Assembly (NCBI RefSeq): GCF_000025705.1
Contig: NC_013959.1
Location: 1,479,063-1,543,062, forward strand
DNA from: Sideroxydans lithotrophicus ES-1
Lineage (GTDB): Bacteria; Pseudomonadota; Gammaproteobacteria; Burkholderiales; Gallionellaceae
DNA: 64,000 nucleotides
Direction: 5' to 3'
Both the position numbers and the translations under genes were made by a program. Shown here one piece after another: positions 54,202-63,490 of the stretch. Positions within the stretch are counted from its first letter, which is position 1, and each line of letters begins with the position of its first letter. A model generated the notes under the pieces. The model did no database searches and had not been told where the DNA came from. It saw nothing but the letters and a program-made list of their open reading frames with translations.

Positions 54202-54981
54202 TCAGGGGTAATCCTGTCGGGTTGGCCGCACCAGGATGTCGCTGATATGGACATGAGGCGGCTGGCTAACGATAAAGTGGATCGCGTTCGCCACATCTTC
54301 CCCGTGCAGCAAAGGACCGAACCTGTCCTCGAAGTCATGCACCATATCGCCACTATATCCTGCGGCATCCTGAAAGCCGCTGACCACGATGCCTGGCTCA
54401 ACCAGTGACACGCGTATCCCTTTGGGGCCCACTTCGCGGCGCAGTCCTTCGGCCAGTGAATGAACGGCGAACTTGGTGGCACCATAAACCGCACTGAATG
54501 GCGATATATGTCTTCCCACCACCGAGCCGATGATCACTATATCTGCAGCCCGTTTGGGGTAGTCTGCTTGCTGTTTGACTATCATCTTCCGCGCCGCCTT
54601 TTGCAGCAAATCCAGAACGCCTGAGACATTGAGCCTGAGTATCTCTTCGAATCTGGACAGATCGGCATCCTTGACTGACCCGCCCAGGCCTCGTCCGGCG
54701 TTGGCGACGACGATGTCGGCAGGCTTCCCGAAGTGTTCGATTGCCGAACCGAAGAGTTTTTCAAGCAAAGAACTGTCTGAGGCGTCACCGGCGATCCCGA
54801 TGAATGCCGTCCCCAGTTCTTGTTCAAGTGCCCGGAGCTTTTCGGCATTGCGGCCGTTGCCCACGACCCCATAGCCACTCGCCACAAATCTTCTTGCTGT
54901 GGCTTCGCCTATACCAGAGGTGCTGCCGGTAATGATGGCGATACGCGAATATCGGCTGGATACGATTCTCTCATCGGTCAT
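54202..54981 (-). CDS. Short-chain dehydrogenase/reductase
   Basis: 259 residues from ATG at 54981 with AAGGAG upstream (a frame extending to 55056 has no ribosome site). Classical SDR motifs: TGSTSGIG cofactor loop near residue 18, 'VVANAGRG' instead of the usual NNAG, catalytic Ser in 'VIIGSVVGR', and Y-x3-K ('YGATKFA'). The 'HRG'-type adenine-binding segment GNGRNAEKL favours NADP(H). Substrate unknown. Stands alone beside tRNA-Cys. Confidence 0.88.
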   Translation of the reverse strand: MTDERIVSSRYSRIAIITGSTSGIGEATARRFVASGYGVVGNGRNAEKLRALEQELGTAFIGIAGDASDSSLLEKLFGSAIEHFGKPADIVVANAGRGLGGSVKDADLSRFEEILRLNVSGVLDLLQKAARKMIVKQQADYPKRAADIVIIGSVVGRHISPFSAVYGATKFAVHSLAEGLRREVGPKGIRVSLVEPGIVVSGFQDAAGYSGDMVHDFEDRFGPLLHGEDVANAIHFIVSQPPHVHISDILVRPTRQDYP

Positions 54982-55196
54982 GGCATTTCTCCTTTGCAAA
55001 ATGGGTGGATGCAGGGCTAATGCAGTATAGCCAATCCTGCGGCCCATGAAGACCATGCCGAATCAATGGAAAAGATGAGCTTGAAGCGATGGAACTCCCG
55101 GTGCATTCACAACCTAATCCAGATGTTGGGGCCACAAGTTCACATACCGCGCTACAGGAGCCTGTTTTCCCATGACAATATTCCAGGAGTAATGAA

Positions 55197-55376
55197 ATGA
55201 AAAAAGACGAAACAAGAAGGATTTTGACGGACGACATCGATAATTTTCGGTCGAAGGCGGAATTCTATGAGTCGCTGCACTTGTTCGAGGCCGCTCAATA
55301 TGCTGACAAGCTTGCCTCGAACATCGAATTGGCGCTTACGACCATGCCGTCCGACGGCGATCAGGCGATTGCCTGA
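55197..55376 (+). CDS. Small helical protein, 59 residues
   Basis: 59 residues, too short for routine gene finders. ATG preceded by AGGAG at eight bases. Composition is that of two helices ('DDIDNFRSKAEFYESLHLFEAAQYADKLASNIELAL'), a compact amphipathic protein without known motif. It has good codon use, a proper ribosome site and downstream a terminator shared with dksA, so a real gene is likely, but it has no recognised relative. Confidence 0.55.
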   Translation: MKKDETRRILTDDIDNFRSKAEFYESLHLFEAAQYADKLASNIELALTTMPSDGDQAIA

Positions 55377-55445
55377 TTGAGATGTGGTCGCTGCATGACT
55401 ATTCCGGGCAGAGAAGGGCAGGAACTCGTCCTGAGCCGGGCGAAA

Positions 55446-55473
55446 AAAATCCCTGCGTCAAGGCAGGGATTTT
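55446..55473. terminator. Bidirectional terminator between the small gene and dksA
   Basis: AAAATCCCTGC-GTCAAG-GCAGGGATTTT, an 11-bp perfect stem with A/T-tracts at both ends, closing dksA from the minus side and the 59-residue gene from the plus side. Confidence 0.88.
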
Positions 55474-55496
55474 CGTTTTAAGTCTGTAGCGCAGTG

Positions 55497-55919
55497 TTAC
55501 TTTGCGACTTGGCGCTCTCTGATCTCATCCAGTGTCTTGCAGTCGATGCACAAAGTGGCTGTAGGACGAGCTTCCAGGCGGCTCAGGCCGATCTCCACAC
55601 CGCATTTGTCGCAATAGCCATAGTCTCCGGCATCTATCCGCCCCAGCATCTTGTCGATGTTCTTGATCAACTTGCGCTCACGGTCACGGTTGCGCAGTTC
55701 CAGGCTCATGTCTGATTCCTGGCTGGCGCGATCGTTCGGGTCCGCGAATACGGTCGCTTCGTCCTGCATGGTGTGCACGGTGCGATCGATGTCCTGGCTC
55801 AGGCTCAGCTTGATATCATTCAAGACACTGCGGAAGTGCTCGAGCTGGTCCGGGTTCATGTACTCCTCGCCTTTTTTGGCCTTGTACGGTACTGAGGTTT
55901 TGCTGGCTTGTACGGGCAT
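55497..55919 (-). CDS. dksA: RNA polymerase-binding stringent-response factor
   Basis: 140 residues from ATG at 55919 (TTG at 55934 is an alternative). Coiled-coil hairpin (about 20-100) with the tip acidic pair in 'DEATVFADPNDRASQ' region (DPNDRAS), then a zinc finger CxxC-x17-CxxC ('YCDKCGVEIGLSRLEARPTATLCIDC'). It acts with ppGpp on RNA polymerase to lower rRNA transcription during starvation. It stands alone between two divergent or convergent units. Confidence 0.95.
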   Translation of the reverse strand: MPVQASKTSVPYKAKKGEEYMNPDQLEHFRSVLNDIKLSLSQDIDRTVHTMQDEATVFADPNDRASQESDMSLELRNRDRERKLIKNIDKMLGRIDAGDYGYCDKCGVEIGLSRLEARPTATLCIDCKTLDEIRERQVAK

Positions 55920-56012
55920 TACGTCGGTCTCCAAGGTGGTACTAAATTTTTCAAGCGCGCTTTAATACCAGAAAGAAATTTCAGTCGCAACCGAAAATTT
56001 TCGCATTATTGG

Positions 56013-56597
56013 TCATATAACCCTAACGCCTTGTTTTTCAAGCATACCAACCAGCAAGATTAAAGGCAGGCCTATCAGTGCATTCGGGTCGTCGCCCTTT
56101 ATGCGACTGATCAGTGCGATGCCCAGACCTTCGGATTTTGCGCTGCCCGCGCAATGATAGGGCTGTTCCTTCCTGAGATAGCGCTCGATCGCGTCGTCGC
56201 TCATGTCGCGGAAGCTGACCTCGGTAATGGCGACATCGGTCTGCATCTCGCCGCTGACTGCGTTCAGCAAGGTCAGGGCGGTATAGAAGGTCACTGTCTT
56301 GCCGCGCATTGCACTCAATTGAGAAACGGCATTGACGTGGTTGAGCGGTTTACCTATCTGCTGTCCTTCCAGCAAGGCTACCTGGTCCGAGCCGATTATC
56401 AGCGCATCCGGGAAGCGTTTGGCTGCAACTTCCGCTTTGGCCCGGGAAAGCCGCCACGAGGTCTGTTCGGCACTTTCCCCTGGTAGCGGAGTTTCATCCA
56501 CGTTGGGGGCGGTAGTTTGAAAAGGGATCTGAAGTGTGGCGAGCAGTTGACTCCTATATATAGAGGTCGAAGCGAGAACAAGCGGCTGAGAATTCAA
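56013..56597 (-). CDS. yceF: Maf-like nucleotide pyrophosphatase, YceF type
   Basis: 194 residues. The Maf fold begins 'LVLASTSIYRSQLLATLQIPFQTTAPNVDET', with the catalytic segment 'IIGSDQVALLEGQQIGKPLN' and 'VSFRDMSDDAIERYL'. 'AGSAKSEGLGIALISRIKGDDPNALIGLPL' is the YceF signature. The YceF branch removes 7-methyl-GTP. Divergent from the yceD-rpmF-plsX unit. Confidence 0.93.
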   Translation of the reverse strand: MNSQPLVLASTSIYRSQLLATLQIPFQTTAPNVDETPLPGESAEQTSWRLSRAKAEVAAKRFPDALIIGSDQVALLEGQQIGKPLNHVNAVSQLSAMRGKTVTFYTALTLLNAVSGEMQTDVAITEVSFRDMSDDAIERYLRKEQPYHCAGSAKSEGLGIALISRIKGDDPNALIGLPLILLVGMLEKQGVRVI

Positions 56598-56655
56598 GGT
56601 GTTCCTTTACAGCGTCTTTGACAGAGGTGGTCGGAATATATATCATGCGCGCCTC

Positions 56656-57135
56656 ATGTTTGCACGGCCTTTCATAGACAGCGTTGATTTTGCCCGAAAC
56701 GGCAAGGAGATGCGCGGCGAAATTGCGGTGTCCGAGCTGTCCAGACTAGCCGATTTACTGGCCAAACCTGATGGTTTACTGACTTATAAGGTGCTGGGCT
56801 TCCGGGAAGAAGGCCGCGACATGCTGGAGGTCTCCCTGCAAGGAGTGTGCACCTTGAGATGTCAGCGTTGCCTGAGTGAACTGGAATATCCGGTGAAGCT
56901 GGTTTCGCGGCTATGGTTGCTTCCGGCAAGCAAGCTGGATGAGGCTGAAGAAGATGATGAGGTGGATGCCATCGAAGCCGAACCCCGGCTGGATGTACTG
57001 GCATTGATCGAAGAAGAGTTGTTGTTGGGCTTGCCATTCGCTCCAAGGCATCCTGAAGGGGAGTGTGCTCCTGCAGCGAATGATTTAAAACAGAAGGTCA
57101 GTCCGTTTGCTGTACTGGCCGGATTAAAGAAGTGA
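56656..57135 (+). CDS. yceD: YceD/DUF177 protein
   Basis: 159 residues from ATG at 56656. 'LQGVCTLRCQRCLSELEYPVKLVSRLWLLP' contains the CxxC-x2-CxxC-like pair (Cys in TLRCQRC), and an acidic tail 'DEAEEDDEVDAIEAEPRLDVLALIEEELLLGLPFAPRH' is typical of the family. YceD is linked to 23S rRNA accumulation. It comes before rpmF in the conserved order. Confidence 0.9.
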   Translation: MFARPFIDSVDFARNGKEMRGEIAVSELSRLADLLAKPDGLLTYKVLGFREEGRDMLEVSLQGVCTLRCQRCLSELEYPVKLVSRLWLLPASKLDEAEEDDEVDAIEAEPRLDVLALIEEELLLGLPFAPRHPEGECAPAANDLKQKVSPFAVLAGLKK

Positions 57136-57159
57136 TACTGGTTTTTTGAGGAGTAGAAA

Positions 57160-57339
57160 ATGGCTGTTCAGCAGAATAAAAAATCCCCGTCCAAACGTGG
57201 GATGCATCGTGCGCATGATTTCTTGACCAACCCGGCACTGGCCATCGAGCCATCCACGGGCGAACCACATCTGCGCCATCACATCAGCCCCAGCGGTTAC
57301 TATCGCGGCAAGAAAGTCGTCAAGACCAAGGGCGAATAA
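57160..57339 (+). CDS. rpmF: Large ribosomal subunit protein bL32
   Basis: 59 residues, normal L32 length, too short for routine lists. '[22 protein letters not shown]' and '[16 protein letters not shown]' are the family sequence; the four Cys of zinc-binding L32 are absent, as in most betaproteobacteria. TGAGGAG site before the ATG. Upstream of plsX in the usual order. Confidence 0.95.
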   Translation: MAVQQNKKSPSKRGMHRAHDFLTNPALAIEPSTGEPHLRHHISPSGYYRGKKVVKTKGE

Positions 57340-57416
57340 GCTCATTCGGCACCTTGAGAGGCTCTCCGTTCGCGGGAGCCAAACTCCGTCAATTTCTCGC
57401 CCATAAGGATCTCCCG

Positions 57417-58454
57417 GTGGATATCACGATAGCCATTGATGCCATGGGAGGCGACCACGGGACACGGGTGACCGTTCCTGCGGCTGTCGCTTACCTGAAG
57501 AAACATCCTGACGATACCGTGGTGCTGGTCGGCCTGCCCGATGCCATCGAAGCGGAGTTGAGCAAGCTCGGCTTCGCTGACCGCACTCGCCTGCGCATCC
57601 ATGCTACGACAGAAGTCGTCGGTATGGACGAGTCGCCTCAGTCCGCTTTGCGCGGAAAAAAAGATTCCTCCATGCGTGTCTCCATCAACCTGGTCAAGAA
57701 CGGTGAGGCTTCGGCTTGCGTGAGCGCCGGCAACACCGGCGCGCTGATGGCGACCGCGCGTTATGTGCTGAAGACCTTGCCCGGCATAGATCGTCCCGCT
57801 ATTGCCTCCTTTTTGCCAACCGTCAACGGCCAGGTCTGTATGCTGGATCTGGGAGCGAACGTGGACTGCACTGCCGAACACTTGCTTCAGTTCGCGTTGA
57901 TGGGCAGCACTTTGGTGTCTGCGTTGGAGCACAAGGAACAGCCCACAGTCGGACTGCTGAACATCGGCAGCGAAGACATCAAAGGCAACGAAGTCGTCAA
58001 ACAGGCAGCGGAACTGTTGCAAGCCAGTGACCTCAACTTCTATGGCAACGTGGAAGGCGACGATATATTCAAGGGCGTCACGGATGTGGTGGTGTGCGAC
58101 GGATTCGTGGGCAATGTCGCCCTGAAGACCGCCGAAGGCGTGGCCAAGATGATGGGCGGTTTCCTCAAGGAAGGTTTCAGCCAGAACTGGTTCACCAAAC
58201 TTGGCGCCCTGGTTTCCATGCCTGTACTCAAGGCTTTCAAGCACAGGCTGGATCACCGTCGCTACAATGGGGCCAGTTTCCTCGGCCTGAAAGGTATCGT
58301 GGTGAAAAGCCACGGTTCCGCCGACTCATTCGCGTATTTGTGCGCCATTGAACGGGCTGCCGAAGAGGCGCGCGGCGGCATGCTTAACCACATCAGTGAA
58401 CATGTTGAAAAGTGGCATCACGCACGCCAACAAACTGCAGGAGAGGCGCTTTGA
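57417..58454 (+). CDS. plsX: Phosphate acyltransferase
   Basis: 345 residues from a GTG at 57417 (AAGGA eight bases upstream). '[18 protein letters not shown]' at the N-terminus, '[26 protein letters not shown]', '[10 protein letters not shown]', '[19 protein letters not shown]' and '[20 protein letters not shown]' are the PlsX pattern. It makes acyl-phosphate from acyl-ACP, the donor for PlsY. The downstream fabH starts inside its stop codon. Confidence 0.95.
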   Translation: MDITIAIDAMGGDHGTRVTVPAAVAYLKKHPDDTVVLVGLPDAIEAELSKLGFADRTRLRIHATTEVVGMDESPQSALRGKKDSSMRVSINLVKNGEASACVSAGNTGALMATARYVLKTLPGIDRPAIASFLPTVNGQVCMLDLGANVDCTAEHLLQFALMGSTLVSALEHKEQPTVGLLNIGSEDIKGNEVVKQAAELLQASDLNFYGNVEGDDIFKGVTDVVVCDGFVGNVALKTAEGVAKMMGGFLKEGFSQNWFTKLGALVSMPVLKAFKHRLDHRRYNGASFLGLKGIVVKSHGSADSFAYLCAIERAAEEARGGMLNHISEHVEKWHHARQQTAGEAL

Positions 58455-59380
58455 CTTATTCCAGGATTATCGGCACCGGCAGCTACCTGCCCGCGAAGGT
58501 GCTGACCAACTACGACCTTGAAAAGATCGTCGATACTTCGCATGACTGGATTTTCACCCGTAGCGGCATCGTCGAACGCCACTTTGCTGCAGACGATGAA
58601 TTGACCAGCGACCTTGCGCTGCAGGCCAGCCGCAAGGCGATCGAAGCGGCAGGTATCCAGGCTGACGAGATCGACCTGATCATCGTGGCGACCACTTCGC
58701 CTGACATGGCTTTTCCAAGTACCGCCTGCATCTTGCAGGACAAGCTGGGCATCCGCAACGGCGGAGCGGCCTTTGATATGCAGGCCGTGTGCGGCGGGTT
58801 CGTCTATGCATTGAATACGGCAGACCTGTATATCCGCGGCGGGCAGGCGAAGACTGTACTGGTGGTGGGAGCCGAAGTTTTGTCGCGCATGCTGGACTGG
58901 AACGACCGCACCACCTGCGTGCTGTTCGGGGACGGAGCCGGTGCCGTGGTATTACGCGCTTCCGACAAGCCCGGCGTCGTGACTGCCAAGCTGCATGCCG
59001 ATGGCATCCATCGGGGCATGTTGAAAGCCGACCCCAAAGTCTCCATGGATGGCAAGGCGGTATTCAAGTTTGCAGTCAAGGTGTTAAGTGAAGTGGTTGA
59101 AGAGGTGCTGGAAGAGCGAAAAATGGCCGGAACGGACATCGACTGGTTGGTGCCGCATCAGGCCAACATCCGCATCATCGAAGCGACAGCCAAGAAACTC
59201 GGCCTGGAAATGGACAGCGTGGTACTGACGGTCGACAAACACGGCAACACCTCGGCCGCCTCGATCCCGCTGGCGCTGGACACGGCCGTACGCGATGGGC
59301 GCATCAAGCCCGGTCAAAATATTCTGCTTGAAGCCGTAGGTGGCGGATTCACCTGGGGTGCGGTTTTAATCAACTGGTAG
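58451..59380 (+). CDS. fabH: 3-oxoacyl-ACP synthase III
   Basis: 309 residues from a TTG that overlaps the plsX stop (TTGA), with GGAG seven bases upstream. Catalytic Cys in '[13 protein letters not shown]' (near 112), His in 'PHQANIRII' and Asn in '[10 protein letters not shown]' form the FabH triad. It condenses acetyl-CoA with malonyl-ACP to start fatty acid synthesis. Translational coupling to plsX is likely. Confidence 0.95.
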   Translation: MTYSRIIGTGSYLPAKVLTNYDLEKIVDTSHDWIFTRSGIVERHFAADDELTSDLALQASRKAIEAAGIQADEIDLIIVATTSPDMAFPSTACILQDKLGIRNGGAAFDMQAVCGGFVYALNTADLYIRGGQAKTVLVVGAEVLSRMLDWNDRTTCVLFGDGAGAVVLRASDKPGVVTAKLHADGIHRGMLKADPKVSMDGKAVFKFAVKVLSEVVEEVLEERKMAGTDIDWLVPHQANIRIIEATAKKLGLEMDSVVLTVDKHGNTSAASIPLALDTAVRDGRIKPGQNILLEAVGGGFTWGAVLINW

Positions 59381-59387
59381 GTCAAAT

Positions 59388-60320
59388 ATGACTCAATTCG
59401 CTTTCGTATTTCCCGGTCAAGGCTCGCAATCGCGCGGCATGATGAACGGCTATGCCGATTTTTCCGCCGTGCGCGACACCTTCACCGAAGCTTCCGATGT
59501 GTTGAAACAGGATCTGTGGCAACTGGTTGCCGAAGGTGGTGATGCAGACCTGAATGCCACGGTGAATACGCAGCCCATCATGCTGGCTGCCGGAGTCGCA
59601 GTGTATCGGGCCTGGCAATCGCAGAATGGCACAAAACCGGTCATCATGGCCGGGCACAGCCTTGGCGAGTACACCGCACTGGTCGCCGCAGGCGCATTGA
59701 GCTTTGCCGACGCCTTGCCGCTGGTGCGCTACCGCGCGCAATGCATGCAACAGGCCGTTCCGGAAGGTGTGGGTGGCATCGCCGCGATCCTCGGGCTCGA
59801 CGATGAAGTGGTGCGCGCCGTATGTGTGGAAGGTGCGCAAGGCGAGGTGCTGGAAGCGGTGAACTACAATTCGCCCGGACAGGTGGTCATTGCAGGCAAC
59901 CGTGGCGCCGTCGAACGCGGCATGGAACTGGCCAAGGCCAAAGGTGCAAAACGCGCAATCATGCTGCCCATGAGCGTACCGTCACATTGCAGCTTGTTGA
60001 AAGGTGCAGCTGAACAACTGCGTGCATACTTGAATGATGTATCTGTGCAGACCCCGGCCATTCCGGTGCTGCACAATGCCGATGTCGCATCTTATGGCGA
60101 GGCCGCGAAGATCAAGGACGCGCTGGTGCGCCAGCTGTACTCACCAGTGCGTTGGGTGGAAACCGTGCAGGCTTTCGGCAAACAAGGCATCACCCATAAC
60201 GTAGAATGCGCGCCGGGCAAGATACTGGCCGGGTTGAACAAGCGCATCGACACCAACCAACAGGCAATGGCCATCAATGACGGCGAAGCACTGAAAGCAG
60301 CACTGGCTGCACTCGCATAA
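59388..60320 (+). CDS. fabD: Malonyl-CoA-ACP transacylase
   Basis: 310 residues. 'FPGQGSQSRGMM' at the N-terminus, nucleophile 'GHSLGEYTALVAAGALSF' (Ser near 90), 'CMQQAVPEGVGGIAAILG', and the His in 'PMSVPSHCSLL' are the FabD motifs. It loads malonyl groups onto ACP. Gene order fabH-fabD-fabG-acpP-fabF is standard. Confidence 0.95.
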   Translation: MTQFAFVFPGQGSQSRGMMNGYADFSAVRDTFTEASDVLKQDLWQLVAEGGDADLNATVNTQPIMLAAGVAVYRAWQSQNGTKPVIMAGHSLGEYTALVAAGALSFADALPLVRYRAQCMQQAVPEGVGGIAAILGLDDEVVRAVCVEGAQGEVLEAVNYNSPGQVVIAGNRGAVERGMELAKAKGAKRAIMLPMSVPSHCSLLKGAAEQLRAYLNDVSVQTPAIPVLHNADVASYGEAAKIKDALVRQLYSPVRWVETVQAFGKQGITHNVECAPGKILAGLNKRIDTNQQAMAINDGEALKAALAALA

Positions 60321-60332
60321 GGGGACGGGACA

Positions 60333-61076
60333 ATGACACTGCAAGGACAAATCGCACTGGTTACGGGCGCTTCGCGTGGTATCGGTCAAGCCATCGCGCT
60401 GGAGCTGGGCAGGCAAGGTGCGACCGTGATCGGCACCGCCACCAGCGACAATGGCGCACAAGCCATCGGTGCCTATCTGGATGCTGCCGGCATCAAGGGC
60501 AAGGGTTTTGCGTTGAACGTCAATGATGCCGCCCAGACCGAGCAGGTACTGGCGGCGATTCGCGAACAGTTCGGCGAAATCTCGATCCTGGTGAACAACG
60601 CGGGTATCACCAAGGACAACCTGCTGGCACGCATGACCGATGAAGAATGGGATGACGTGCTGTCGACCAACCTCAAATCCGTGTTCCGCCTGAGCCGCGC
60701 CGTTTTGCGTGCCATGATGAAGGCCCGGGGCGGCCGCATCATCAGCATTTCCTCGGTGGTCGGCAGCATGGGCAATCCTGGTCAGGCCAACTATGCCGCC
60801 TCCAAGGCTGGCATGGCCGGCTTCACCAAATCGCTGGCGCAGGAGATCGGCAGCCGTAATATCACCGTGAATTGCGTCGCACCGGGCTTCATCGACACCG
60901 ATATGACGCACGCCTTGGGCGAAGAACAGCGCGCCAAACTGGTCGAACATGTACCTTTGAAACGTCTCGGCCAGCCTGCCGACATTGCAGCTGCTGTAGC
61001 CTTTCTGGCCAGTCCGGGAGCGGCTTACATCACCGGCGTCACGTTGCATGTGAACGGCGGGATGTACATGGAGTAA
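60333..61076 (+). CDS. fabG: 3-oxoacyl-ACP reductase
   Basis: 247 residues. SDR motifs 'TGASRGIGQAIA', 'LVNNAGITKDNLLARM', catalytic Ser in 'ISISSVVGSMG', and 'YAASKAGMAGF', with 'CVAPGFIDTDMTHAL'; FabG hallmark sequence. It reduces 3-oxoacyl-ACP with NADPH. Separated from acpP by a promoter region. Confidence 0.95.
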   Translation: MTLQGQIALVTGASRGIGQAIALELGRQGATVIGTATSDNGAQAIGAYLDAAGIKGKGFALNVNDAAQTEQVLAAIREQFGEISILVNNAGITKDNLLARMTDEEWDDVLSTNLKSVFRLSRAVLRAMMKARGGRIISISSVVGSMGNPGQANYAASKAGMAGFTKSLAQEIGSRNITVNCVAPGFIDTDMTHALGEEQRAKLVEHVPLKRLGQPADIAAAVAFLASPGAAYITGVTLHVNGGMYME

Positions 61077-61085
61077 TGTGTCGTT

Positions 61086-61113
61086 TTGGAAATCGGCGCA
61101 AGTTTGGTAGAAT
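61086..61113 (+). promoter_or_regulatory. Predicted promoter of acpP
   Basis: -35 TTGGAA (61086-61091), 16-base spacer, -10 TAGAAT (61108-61113). It allows acpP to be made at higher levels than the upstream fab genes. Confidence 0.5.
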
Positions 61114-61155
61114 ACACGCGCTTTTTGAACTTTAATCAGAGTAGGAGAATCAGGG

Positions 61156-61389
61156 ATGTCTAACGAACAACGCGTCAAGAAAATCGTAGCTGAGCAACTG
61201 GGTGTGAACGAGTCCGAAGTCAAGAACGAGTCTTCTTTTGTGAACGACTTGGGCGCCGACTCTCTGGATACCGTGGAACTGGTTATGGCCTTGGAAGAAG
61301 AATTCGGCGTTGAAATCCCTGACGAAGATGCAGAGAAGATCACCACCGTGCAACAAGCGCTCGACTACGTCAACGCGCATTCCAAATAA
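61156..61389 (+). CDS. acpP: Acyl carrier protein
   Basis: 77 residues. The phosphopantetheine site is '[19 protein letters not shown]' (Ser37) in a very acidic four-helix protein. It carries growing acyl chains for fatty acid synthesis. Own promoter upstream, and fabF follows after 46 bases. Confidence 0.97.
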   Translation: MSNEQRVKKIVAEQLGVNESEVKNESSFVNDLGADSLDTVELVMALEEEFGVEIPDEDAEKITTVQQALDYVNAHSK

Positions 61390-61435
61390 TAATTTAGTCC
61401 TTACCTAATCGTTTCTTTCCGTAGCGGAGTCCAGT

Positions 61436-62668
61436 TTGGCTAGGCGCAGAGTGGTAGTAACCGGATTGGGCGCGATTACGCCCGTCGGTCTTGGGGTTGC
61501 CGAAACATGGCAAAACATCGTGGCAGGCAAATCCGGTATCGGGCGTATCACTCGCTTCGATCCCAGCGCCTTCGCCTGCCAAGTGGCAGGCGAGGTCAAT
61601 GGTTTTGATGTAACCCAACATCTTCCAGCCAAGGACGCCCGGCGCATGGACCGCTTCGTTCATTTCGGTTTAGTGGCCGGCATGGAAGCGTTCAAGGACT
61701 CCGGCCTGGTTGTAACGGAACAGAACGCCGAACGTATCGGCGTGTGTATCAGCTCCGGCATCGGCGGTTTGCCGATGATCGAAGACACTCACAACGACTA
61801 CCTTGCGGGCGGACCGCGCAAGATTTCGCCGTTCTTCATTCCCGGCACCATCATCAACATGATTTCCGGCAACCTGTCCATCATGTACGGACTGAAGGGG
61901 CCGAACTTCTCTGTGGTGACGGCCTGTACCACCGGTACTCACAGCATTGGCGAATCTGCCCGCATCATCGAATACGGCGATGCCGACGTGATGATCGCCG
62001 GCGGTGCTGAATCGACCATTTCGCCTTTGGCGCTTGGCGGTTTCTCTTCTGCCAAGGCATTATCCACCCGCAATGATGACCCAGCGACTTCCAGTCGTCC
62101 TTGGGACAAGGATCGGGATGGCTTCGTGATGGGCGAAGGAGCTGGCGTACTGGTGCTGGAAGAGTACGAGCACGCCAAGGCTCGCGGCGCCAAGATTTAC
62201 GCCGAGCTCTCCGGTTACGGCATGAGCGCTGACGCATACCACATTACGGCACCAAGTACGGATGGCCCAAAACGCAGCATGCTCAATGCTCTGCGCAATG
62301 CTGGTTTGAATCCGGATCAAGTGCAGTACGTTAACGCGCACGGCACTTCGACCCCGGTGGGCGACAAGAACGAAACCGAAGCACTCAAGCTCGCTTTCGG
62401 CGACTACGCCAGGAAACTGGTGGTGAGTTCCACCAAATCTATGACAGGCCACCTGCTGGGCGGGGCGGGCGGGATCGAGTCCCTGTTCTGCGTGCTGGCG
62501 ATCCATGACCAGGTCGCGCCTCCCACCATCAACATCTTCGAGCAGGATCCCGAGTGCGATCTGGACTATTGCGCCAATACAGCACGCAAGATGAAGATCG
62601 ATGTGGCAGTGAACAACAATTTCGGCTTCGGCGGAACCAACGGCTCTTTGGTATTCCGCAAGGTCTGA
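61436..62668 (+). CDS. fabF: 3-oxoacyl-ACP synthase II
   Basis: 410 residues from a TTG with GGAG upstream. 'VVVTGLGAITPVGLG', catalytic Cys in 'VVTACTTGTHSIGESA' (near 163), His in 'NAHGTSTPVGDKNET' and in 'TKSMTGHLLGGAGGIESLF' make up the KAS II triad. It extends acyl-ACP chains, including the palmitoleate to vaccenate step. Confidence 0.95.
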   Translation: MARRRVVVTGLGAITPVGLGVAETWQNIVAGKSGIGRITRFDPSAFACQVAGEVNGFDVTQHLPAKDARRMDRFVHFGLVAGMEAFKDSGLVVTEQNAERIGVCISSGIGGLPMIEDTHNDYLAGGPRKISPFFIPGTIINMISGNLSIMYGLKGPNFSVVTACTTGTHSIGESARIIEYGDADVMIAGGAESTISPLALGGFSSAKALSTRNDDPATSSRPWDKDRDGFVMGEGAGVLVLEEYEHAKARGAKIYAELSGYGMSADAYHITAPSTDGPKRSMLNALRNAGLNPDQVQYVNAHGTSTPVGDKNETEALKLAFGDYARKLVVSSTKSMTGHLLGGAGGIESLFCVLAIHDQVAPPTINIFEQDPECDLDYCANTARKMKIDVAVNNNFGFGGTNGSLVFRKV

Positions 62669-62680
62669 TCCCGCGCCGTG

Positions 62681-63490
62681 ATGCTGATCAACGGCGCGCC
62701 GGGCAATACGATCAATGCTGAAGATCGAGGGTTGGCGTACGGTGACGGCGTGTTCAGAACCCTGCGCATGCAAGCCGGACTTCCCGTAAACTGGGAACGC
62801 CAATATGCCAAACTTCAACAAGATTGCAATGCACTAAGGATTCCCTGTCCTTCCGCGCTGGTGCTTTCCAGCGAATTGCAGCAGCTGGGCAAATCACAGG
62901 CCGAGGGCATCGCCAAGATCATCATCACCAGAGGCGTCTCGACCAGAGGATATGCGCCTGCCGCCCAATCCGAAGCGACTCGCATCCTCAACATCACTCC
63001 CAAGACGGCTTTCCCGATTGAATATTCAAGGCAGGGAATACGCGCGCATGTCTGTAAAGTGCGACTGGCCCACCAGTCTTTGCTTGCGGGGATAAAACAC
63101 CTCAATCGACTGGAGAACGTGCTTGCCGCCAGCGAGTTGCAGGGCAGGGATTTCCCGGAAGGCCTGCTGAGCGACATTACCGGTTATGTCATCTCTGGCA
63201 CTCGCAGCAATCTGTTCGCGCTGCGCGGTAATGTCCTTTATACGCCGAACCTGACGCGCTGCGGGGTGGCGGGAGTGCAGAGAGAGCGGGTCATGGATTG
63301 GTGCAAGGGATATGGTGTGACTTGCAAGGTGGCAGATCTCCGCATCGAAGAGTTATTGCAGTCCGATGAGATATTCTTTGTGAACAGCGTCATCGGACTG
63401 TGGCCGGTAAGCGAACTTGCCGATTATCGCCGTACGCAGCATCCGATGGCTTGGAAGATACAGGAATGGTTGAATGATGAGCGTCATTAA
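62681..63490 (+). CDS. pabC: Aminodeoxychorismate lyase
   Basis: 269 residues from ATG at 62681 (GTG just upstream is also possible). Fold-type IV PLP enzyme: 'INAEDRGLAYGDGVFRTLRM' and 'GIKHLNRLENVLAASELQGRDFPEGLLSDITGYVISGTRSNLFAL' (Lys of PLP Schiff base in 'GIKHLNRL'). It makes p-aminobenzoate for folate. It sits between fabF and mltG as in many proteobacteria; D-amino-acid or branched-chain transaminase relatives are the alternative. Confidence 0.92.
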   Translation: MLINGAPGNTINAEDRGLAYGDGVFRTLRMQAGLPVNWERQYAKLQQDCNALRIPCPSALVLSSELQQLGKSQAEGIAKIIITRGVSTRGYAPAAQSEATRILNITPKTAFPIEYSRQGIRAHVCKVRLAHQSLLAGIKHLNRLENVLAASELQGRDFPEGLLSDITGYVISGTRSNLFALRGNVLYTPNLTRCGVAGVQRERVMDWCKGYGVTCKVADLRIEELLQSDEIFFVNSVIGLWPVSELADYRRTQHPMAWKIQEWLNDERH

